From Rhizomucor pusillus (taxonomy: Eukaryota; Mucoromycota; Mucoromycetes; Mucorales; Lichtheimiaceae), in contig FWWN02000482.1 in the NCBI GenBank assembly GCA_900175165.2, positions 36,104 to 100,103 on the forward strand: a stretch of DNA of 64,000 bases. Direction: 5' to 3'. The notes under the pieces are model-generated. The model ran no database searches. It worked only from the letters and a program-made list of their open reading frames with translations, and had not been told where the DNA came from. Shown piece after piece: positions 58,416 through 64,000 of this stretch. Position 1 is the first letter of the stretch. Each line of letters starts with the position of its first letter. The translations under genes were made by a program, and so were the position numbers.

Positions 58416-60602
58416 TTACAAGTTTTCGCTGGGAAACATGATATCCAACAATCTGGATCGCTGTTCAAACAAGAACTTTGGCCATTCATGCCAGCTTATA
58501 GGCTGACCCAATCCTTCTTCTTGCCGTTGCTGTTGCTCTTGTTGTTGCTCTGAGTTTACACATCGTACGTCTCGCACGGCGTCCTTTGGAGGAAAAGCAT
58601 AGGAAGAAGAAGAAGAAGAAGAGGAGGAGGTAGTAGTAGCTGGAGGGCTATTGTCGCTGCTACATACTTGAGGGCTGATAATGATATGATTTCCTTGCAC
58701 AACGTAGCGTTCAAGTGGAAGTTGGACATCAATGGCAATGTGTGATCTTGTTGTTTGATTACGACAGTTGCCTAAGCTCACGTTGAAGTTATATCTGCCA
58801 ATAATCTCATCATCGACGCGGACCACGGGAGGTCCATCGTTTCTTCCACCACTTAGCACTACAGTTGGATCACCTCTCGGGGGCCAGCTTGGATTGCCTG
58901 CTGGGTCGTAAAGTTCAAGGTAGAACCCCAACGTGGATGTTTGCATAGACGCCGTTGCAAACGTCAAGTATGCAAGCCAGGGAGGAGGAAGAGATGAATC
59001 TCGGGTCTGCTGTGCCCTTGGGCGCGTGTGACATGATAGGATGGAGATGGCAAGGACGACACATAGAAATAAGAGAAATTTAGACTTTGACTGGATATGT
59101 TCTTGGTGTGGTTTAGGAGGAGGAGGAGCAGCAGGCGAGCGATGTTTGGATGATGACGATGATGCAGCGCTCGTTGGATATGTCTTTTTATCCGAGTTGA
59201 TGCGTTCGAGTAGTGCCTGTTCGCGAGCTTGCTTGACTGTAGCAAAAACAGCTCGTCGATCCATGGCTGCAAATTGATCGACGGTCAATATTTGGTATGG
59301 TGCTGGCAACGCCGCACTGGACGCTGCCCATTCTTTCCCAAGTCGCTCCTCTAAGGAGGAGCTTGCCTGGCTTGATCTGCTAGTTCTTGAATTATTCCTT
59401 CTTCTTTTCTTCTTAAAGGACGGTGCCCGCCCTACATTGAGGTTGAAGGCAGACAGATCGACGCATCGGATTTTGTACTGGGCCAGCAAATTTGCCAAAC
59501 GCAGCCTTCTTTCTTCTTCATCTGCTGCTCTGCTAGTAGAACGATTAATCGGTAGTACTGGGATTATAGGAACACCCAAATTCTTAAGTTTCCACAGAAT
59601 CTCCATGTCATCCTTGACATAGCTTTCCTCTAGGTCGTTAGCGACATTGTAGAAATAAATGCAAAGGTCGATCCCGTTGGGAGATTTCTCCGGGTACACG
59701 AACCCATCTTCATCATAGAGAGGAGGCTCTTCCTCCTCCTGTTGCTGGTGCTCTTTCGATTTTGATTTGCTATGCAAATGATGATGAATGTATCGCAGCA
59801 GGGTACGATCGAGTTGGGCTTTTTCCACCGCACCAAACGACGACCATCCAAAATCTGCTTCAATGACTGATAGGCCGTAGTCTTCGTATGTTTCAATTGC
59901 ATTCTCGTCGTCAGGTAGGAGGCTCATTAAAACGAGGTTATGTTTTCGTTCCTTGAAGTTACAAAACGATGACGATGAACTTGGGAATTGGAGTTGGTGC
60001 AGTGCTTCCGCGAGTCCTTTGGATATCTTTTTGAAGACTCGACGCTTATCTTTCTCAGAACAGGCACCCATGTAAAGTATGCGCACAACGCTTGGGTCTT
60101 GGAATGCCTCAGTCTTCTTCTTCTCAGATGATGACCTGTATCGATGATGATGTGAAGATGTCTGCTGTTCAATGGCATTCATCTGTTGCTCGAGGTCTCT
60201 CTGTGCACCGAGCATTTCCAGGAGGGTCTCTGAACCGATCTGTTGATCCATCATCGATGATTCTTCTTTTCCTACCGACTCCACAGAGGTTAGACCTTGC
60301 AAAGCTTCATGCAATGATTGATAGTCAATTTGACTGTCAACAGCGTCTTCTCTTTCAGGTAACGGCTGCGTATGCCAAGGCTGCGTGGCATCCTTGGAAG
60401 AGTAAAGTTGGTCTGCTCGATGCAACGTTGGCGAGGAGTATCTTTCTGCAAGAAGCATCTGCGTCAAAAATGGGTCCCGTTGCTGCGCAGCAGCAAAAGT
60501 AGTCGATGATATCGACACCGATGTTGTTGACGACGTACCATATCTACTATTACGATTATGTTTTTCGTCAATGTCGGATTTGATCCGTTGGTGTTGCTTC
60601 AT
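58416..60602 (-). CDS. Unknown single-pass protein with GTPase-like region
   Basis: An intronless frame of 728 residues starts at ATG 60602 and ends at 58416-58418. Residues about 170-370 resemble a P-loop GTPase in layout: VVRILYMGACSEKDKRRVFK at a P-loop position but without GxxxxGK[ST], then a hydrophobic strand NLVLMSLLP, then GIDLCIYFYN, and LKNLGVPIIPVLPINR at the G4 position, then IRCVDLSAFN. A basic segment FKKKRRRNNSRTSRS follows, then one membrane helix (KFLLFLCVVLAISILSCHT, about residues 510-530). The last 200 residues are a beta-rich domain (LGFYLELYDPAGNPSWPP) with N-glycosylation sequons, a poly-Ser tract and a Trp-rich end. I do not recognise the family. It converges with the GPD gene, stop codons 150 bases apart. 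Confidence 0.65.
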   Translation of the reverse strand: MKQHQRIKSDIDEKHNRNSRYGTSSTTSVSISSTTFAAAQQRDPFLTQMLLAERYSSPTLHRADQLYSSKDATQPWHTQPLPEREDAVDSQIDYQSLHEALQGLTSVESVGKEESSMMDQQIGSETLLEMLGAQRDLEQQMNAIEQQTSSHHHRYRSSSEKKKTEAFQDPSVVRILYMGACSEKDKRRVFKKISKGLAEALHQLQFPSSSSSFCNFKERKHNLVLMSLLPDDENAIETYEDYGLSVIEADFGWSSFGAVEKAQLDRTLLRYIHHHLHSKSKSKEHQQQEEEEPPLYDEDGFVYPEKSPNGIDLCIYFYNVANDLEESYVKDDMEILWKLKNLGVPIIPVLPINRSTSRAADEEERRLRLANLLAQYKIRCVDLSAFNLNVGRAPSFKKKRRRNNSRTSRSSQASSSLEERLGKEWAASSAALPAPYQILTVDQFAAMDRRAVFATVKQAREQALLERINSDKKTYPTSAASSSSSKHRSPAAPPPPKPHQEHIQSKSKFLLFLCVVLAISILSCHTRPRAQQTRDSSLPPPWLAYLTFATASMQTSTLGFYLELYDPAGNPSWPPRGDPTVVLSGGRNDGPPVVRVDDEIIGRYNFNVSLGNCRNQTTRSHIAIDVQLPLERYVVQGNHIIISPQVCSSDNSPPATTTSSSSSSSSSYAFPPKDAVRDVRCVNSEQQQEQQQRQEEGLGQPISWHEWPKFLFEQRSRLLDIMFPSENL

Positions 60603-61321
60603 AACTTTGGCTCGAGAAGGGCACAGGGAGAGAAAAAACAAAGCGAAAGCGATTGGGTACGAAAAGTGAGGGAGGCACAGATAAAGAGTGAGAGAAAGAG
60701 AGAGAAGAAAAGGAATTCGGTTTCCAGGCGCCCTTTTAGCTGTGCTGCTGCTGCTGCTGCGTCTTCTTGATTTCTTATATACTGTCTACTGTTTGCTATC
60801 GATGTAACTTGCTTCTCCCCTCCTTACTTTGTGGTTACCTTGCAGGACTACTGTTGACTCCTGTTTGCTGCGCAGTGGGAAATAAATAGCAAGAGGAAAA
60901 AAAAAAGTGGAGAAGAAAGAGAAAGGTCCATTCAAATTGCCTATGGTAACGCCTGGGGGAGTGATTTTCAATGCCAGCGGAAGCAAGAGAGTCATGTGCT
61001 CTCTCAATATTTAAAAAGCTGGAAATCGAGAGAACTAGAGAACTTCCTTTTTTTCCTTGTTCGCAGTAGCTCGCTGTACATTTGCTGCGGTAACAAGGGA
61101 TGCTGCGACGAGGCTGTAAGTTTGGATATCATGGCCTAACGCTATCGACGAAAGCAAGCAGTATGCAGCGGGCCAGTACAGACTAATGTTAACTTGATAT
61201 ACAGTATTTCTAAAAAGTAATGTCGCAGACATAGAAAATTAATGTCGCTCTAGAAAACTATATATCGGGCGTCGCTATATTCCTTCACAGCTTTCTTCTT
61301 TTTCACTACTTTACAATTTCA
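60603..61321. other. Intergenic region bordering the mobile-element block
   Basis: It contains a GCTGCT run at about 60741-60760 and purine-rich stretches; no supported gene. Confidence 0.4.
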
Positions 61322-61738
61322 AACGTGAGTGCACAATTTTTATACGAGGATGGACAAGGAAATATTGTCGATGGGAACGGTAGACCCGAACCCATGGACT
61401 ACATCGTCGACCAGGAACAAATTGCTCTTGAGACGATTAGTTCTCACACTCAGTATCTGCAAAAGAAGCCTGTAGAGAAATCTCGAGCTAACGCGATGCA
61501 AGTAGGTAAGCCTAGAGATGAGGATTCTCGTATGAGGGAAGTGACTGAAAAACGTACTTATACTTCTTACTCTCCTCAAGACAAGGCCAGATTCTTTAAA
61601 CCGAACACTGAGAAGTATATGAGTGCTTCTGTTGCAGCAAAACAATTGGGTATTTACGCTCGCATAGCCCAGAGATGGGTCAAACAGTATGAGGAGCGTC
61701 CCGATCTGGTGACAAACGTCAAGCAGCACATCGATCTT
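61322..61738 (+). pseudogene. Helix-turn-helix transposase N-terminus, broken copy 1
   Basis: The frame starting at GTG 61325 reads AQFLYEDGQGNIVDGNGRPE, PMDYIVDQEQIALETISSHT, KRTYTSYSPQDKARFF and SASVAAKQLGIYARIAQRWV. It aligns along its length with copy 2 at 63698 (QFLFENGKGSVVDEYGRPEP, KRNYTRYSDQDKVRFFKLLF). The A-A-K-Q-L-G-I-x-x-R-x-A-Q-R-W-V-K-Q-Y segment is a Tc1/IS630-type helix-turn-helix. The ATG of copy 2 is GTG here, and homology to an HTH transposase stops after YEERPD, directly before the end of the antisense PD-(D/E)XK-like frame. This looks like truncation by insertion or rearrangement. Confidence 0.6.
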
Positions 61739-61739
61739 G

Positions 61740-62393
61740 TCATCTTCTGCTTTGTACTCCGATTTTCTCTTTCGCAATCTGGTATAGCAGTTGGATAGTA
61801 GCATCCTTCCGTTGTCGCAGCCCCAGCAATAACTTCATTTGCTTTGTCAAGAAGAGGCCAACAGCAATCAACAGGTGCATATTCGTCATAGCAACGTGAC
61901 TTTCAATGGTATTGGAAGAGAGCAGCAAGCATTTTTGTACCCAGATGTCGCATTGCATCTCCTTTCGATATGGGAATTCGTCACTCGGCTTCAATTTGGA
62001 AGCCAATTTTGGACCGCTTAGCTTATGCACACAAATGAGGAGTAGAATCGGCATCATTTTGTGGGTCTGCTTGACTGAGAGGCAATACCGTATTGCTCTG
62101 TCCATAAACTCCATAGAGACTGTGTGCTGTATCTCGATCAAAATAGGTGGGAGCCTTGGTGACTTGAGATCGGATATGTAAAGAACGTCGGATTTGGTGT
62201 TGTTTGCCCAGTCTGAATCTCCCATTGAGTAGCTATGGTAAGATTCCTCTCCTTTAATGATAATAACAATAATAATAAATACAATATTACGATTATGTAC
62301 TTTTGGTACTTTCGATCGTATCCATTTGTCAATCTTCGATGTAACTGTGGAGATGCTTCCAGATGATCCTAAAGCATTTTTTATTGCGGGCAT
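61740..62393 (-). CDS. Possible PD-(D/E)XK nuclease-like protein
   Basis: A 218-residue frame runs from ATG 62393 to the stop at 61740; it extends upstream to a TTG at 62444 without stop. The core SDVLYISDLKSPRLPPILIE then IQHTVSMEFMDRAIRYCLSV and MMPILLLICVHKLS has an Asp, then a hydrophobic strand with E-I-Q, then a helix and another strand. This is the arrangement of PD-(D/E)XK-type nucleases in which Gln replaces the usual Lys. WVQKCLLLSSNTIESH and NMHLLIAVGLFLTKQM follow. I believe similar proteins are repeated in Mucorales genomes, but the function is unknown. It ends exactly where the sense-strand helix-turn-helix copy 1 loses its homology. The N-terminus (VHNRNIVFIIIVIIIK) may contain an unrecognised intron. 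Confidence 0.4.
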   Translation of the reverse strand: MPAIKNALGSSGSISTVTSKIDKWIRSKVPKVHNRNIVFIIIVIIIKGEESYHSYSMGDSDWANNTKSDVLYISDLKSPRLPPILIEIQHTVSMEFMDRAIRYCLSVKQTHKMMPILLLICVHKLSGPKLASKLKPSDEFPYRKEMQCDIWVQKCLLLSSNTIESHVAMTNMHLLIAVGLFLTKQMKLLLGLRQRKDATIQLLYQIAKEKIGVQSRR

Positions 62394-62559
62394 GGACTCC
62401 TTCGACACGCTGTGTTGTCGTTGCTCCAAGATGGAGCAAAACAACTAACCAAGTACCGAGCCCATTTATTCTCCGTGCGGCGCATCCTGATCCATGGAAA
62501 TCGATGTTACGACATTTAAGCGATTTTACTTTAGCACTCAATGTTACACTCACCTTGAC

Positions 62560-63600
62560 AGATAATCTTTGATCTTCTGAGGATGTTTACCTTTGTCGAC
62601 GACTCGTTCATACTGTTGCTTCGCCGAATCCGCCCTCAGTTTCCGAGTTCAGCATCTTCTTCACATATTTCATCAGTTCTCGTCGATCCTCTTCCACTGA
62701 GAAATTTTCGAAGGACATCTGTTCGAAGTTTTTCGATATATGCCACAGGCAAGCGAGTCTGGAAAATGCTTCTCAAGAGCTTTCACTAATGAAGCATCGT
62801 TGTCCGTGGTGAACAGCCCAGGTTTGATGTCGCGGTACACGGCTGCCTTTAAGAATTGAGCGAGCCGGTCGTATGATTCAATTTGTTCGTTGGAAACAAA
62901 GGCGCAGCCGATCGCAAAAGACGTTATACTTTTTGCCCGCTGTTGCTGCTGCCGATCCCGACGATGTTCATAAGCGGTAGTCCACGATCGTTGGACTTGT
63001 ACGTTGCGTCGATCAAGACTACCTCATTGAATCGTCAGGCTCTCTGGATAGACGTCTCATGGCAAAAGAAAAGCATCTTCAATGCGTTTCGCTCTTCATC
63101 CACGTCGTACAAAACTATGTAATTGTTGCTGTGGAGAAAAGCGACGAGATTAGCGACACAATTCTCCGGGCCTTGGTCGAGCTTAGCACGCAAGTTGTAA
63201 AGATCTCGCTTCGTGACCAAGCGCTGACCATCCCGGGCAGTCGTTGCTTGTAGTACTGTAGCTGGTCTCGCACCGGCTTCCAGCATTGTCCTAGCCATTT
63301 CTTCGGTTTCCTTGGGCAATCAACAATGCTGATGGTAGCAAAGGGGATTTGCAGCGAGATCATGATTGTGAACATCGTCGATTTTGTTCACTTTCTACTT
63401 TAAACTTGTCTTCTTCGTGCACGAAGCTGTCAGCTTCCACGGGCAGTTATCAGCCTGAAGTGGCAATCTCTTCTTCTTGCGGGCTTTCAGGGTGATTTTG
63501 TGGGAGTTCTTGTACACTCTTTCCGGAAAGTAGATTCGCCCAGATGGAAAATCAATTCATATGAAGGCAAATCAGATGTCTTGCTGCCAAGAAGCTTTTG
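62560..63600 (-). pseudogene. MULE (Mutator-like, FAR1-type) transposase pseudogene
   Basis: Pieces of one transposase appear in order but in different frames. First is a FAR1-type region with PLQADNCPWKLTASC and VHNHDLAANPL (about 63360-63600). Next comes the open frame 63035-63319 (ARPATVLQATTARDGQ, KRDLYNLRAKLDQ, LHSNNYIVLYDVDEERNALK). After a shift, RFNEVVLIDATYKSNDRGLP and MNIVGIGSS carry the first catalytic Asp region (D-A-T-Y-K). After a stop, FAIGCAFVSNEQIESYDRLA, GLFTTDNDASLVKALEKHFP and ACGIYR correspond to the second Asp region. The rest is scrambled below 62700. At least one frameshift and two stops make it inactive. Confidence 0.75.
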
Positions 63601-63697
63601 TAGGACAAGTCTTGGCATCTTGGGATACATAAAAGCACATCAAAATGCTCGTCTCTGTTTTATTTCTTTTTCACAATTACACCAGAAACCGCAAGTA

Positions 63698-64000
63698 ATG
63701 AACATTCAATTCTTATTTGAAAATGGAAAAGGTTCTGTCGTCGACGAATATGGCAGACCTGAACCAATGGATTATATTGTTGATGAGGAGCAGTTTCGTC
63801 TTGAAACATTGAACTCTCATACGCAATATTNAGCTCAACTGCCTCTGGAGAGCGAGAAAAAACCAGAGGCAATGCAGATGAAAAAGGAGGCAAAGCCTGA
63901 TCGTGATGTTAAAATGAGGGAAGCATCAGTGAAGCGAAATTATACACGCTATTCTGACCAGGACAAGGTGAGGTTCTTCAAGCTGTTGTTTGAGAGGTGT
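63698..64000 (+). CDS. Helix-turn-helix transposase N-terminus, copy 2 (runs off the window)
   Basis: ATG 63698 opens a frame that continues to the window edge (101 codons): NIQFLFENGKGSVVDEYGRP, EPMDYIVDEEQFRLETLNSH, KRNYTRYSDQDKVRFFKLLF. It aligns with copy 1 at 61322. One base is undetermined (n at 63831): the codon TNA could be Leu or Ser, or a stop, so whether the frame is intact cannot be decided. The helix-turn-helix and any catalytic domain lie beyond the window. The Tc1/IS630 assignment depends on the better-preserved helix-turn-helix of copy 1. Confidence 0.55.
   Translation, partial: MNIQFLFENGKGSVVDEYGRPEPMDYIVDEEQFRLETLNSHTQYXAQLPLESEKKPEAMQMKKEAKPDRDVKMREASVKRNYTRYSDQDKVRFFKLLFERC

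Noticed and set aside
58595..58640. AAG-type simple repeat as a possible regulatory or unstable element
   Set aside because: It encodes the poly-Ser tract of the orphan protein on the minus strand.
1..64000. CRISPR array, operons, bacterial promoters or an rRNA gene
   Set aside because: No regularly spaced repeats or rRNA-like sequence were seen, and spliced genes show this is eukaryotic nuclear DNA.

Overview
The window is fungal nuclear DNA. Genes carry many short GT-AG introns (about 46-134 nt), and the products include a Dad2-like DASH kinetochore subunit, a SUR7-type membrane protein, a Kex2-processed DPBB protein, an Arc1/AIMP1-type cofactor and a full-length cytoplasmic dynein heavy chain. 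Together with the transposon types in the last 11 kb, this suggests an early-diverging fungus, probably Mucoromycota; the exact taxon is inferred, not proven.

Layout. 0-5 kb: 3' part of an unknown small membrane protein, a SUR7/PalI-type four-helix protein, a Dad2-like gene, and an AVT3-like vacuolar amino-acid transporter. 5-9 kb: an unusual shortened AROM relative holding only 3-dehydroquinate synthase and type I dehydroquinase, divergent from a secreted DPBB protein. 9-14 kb: a Dnf-type P4-ATPase lipid flippase. 14.5-29.4 kb: dynein heavy chain, 15 exons, 4,679 codons. 29.4-35.3 kb: mostly non-coding, with a tRNA-Asn, a GPI-anchored DUF1775/YcnI-like protein and decayed coding-like segments. 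35.3-41.6 kb: MON2 Golgi trafficking protein, 15 exons. 41.6-45.3 kb: gene-poor, with at least one decayed gene. 45.3-52.4 kb: a BRE4/FUSC-type membrane protein, an Arc1/AIMP1-like tRNA-binding cofactor, and adenine phosphoribosyltransferase. 52.5-56.9 kb: transposon graveyard with a possible TnpB/Fanzor-like nuclease remnant and the C-terminal part of a Tc1/IS630-type transposase. 56.9-60.6 kb: NAD-dependent glycerol-3-phosphate dehydrogenase and an unknown single-pass protein with a GTPase-like region. 60.6-64 kb: nested mobile DNA, with two related helix-turn-helix transposase N-termini flanking a PD-(D/E)XK-like ORF and a MULE transposase pseudogene.

Several genes serve membrane traffic and transport (flippase, MON2, dynein, AVT3-like, BRE4-like, SUR7-like), but they are separately transcribed and nothing shows they form one functional cluster. 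The most unusual intact gene is the DHQ synthase/dehydroquinase fusion, which would convert DAHP to 3-dehydroshikimate and stop there. Exon structures were worked out by hand from splice signals, reading frame and remembered family patterns, so individual junctions may be a few bases off.
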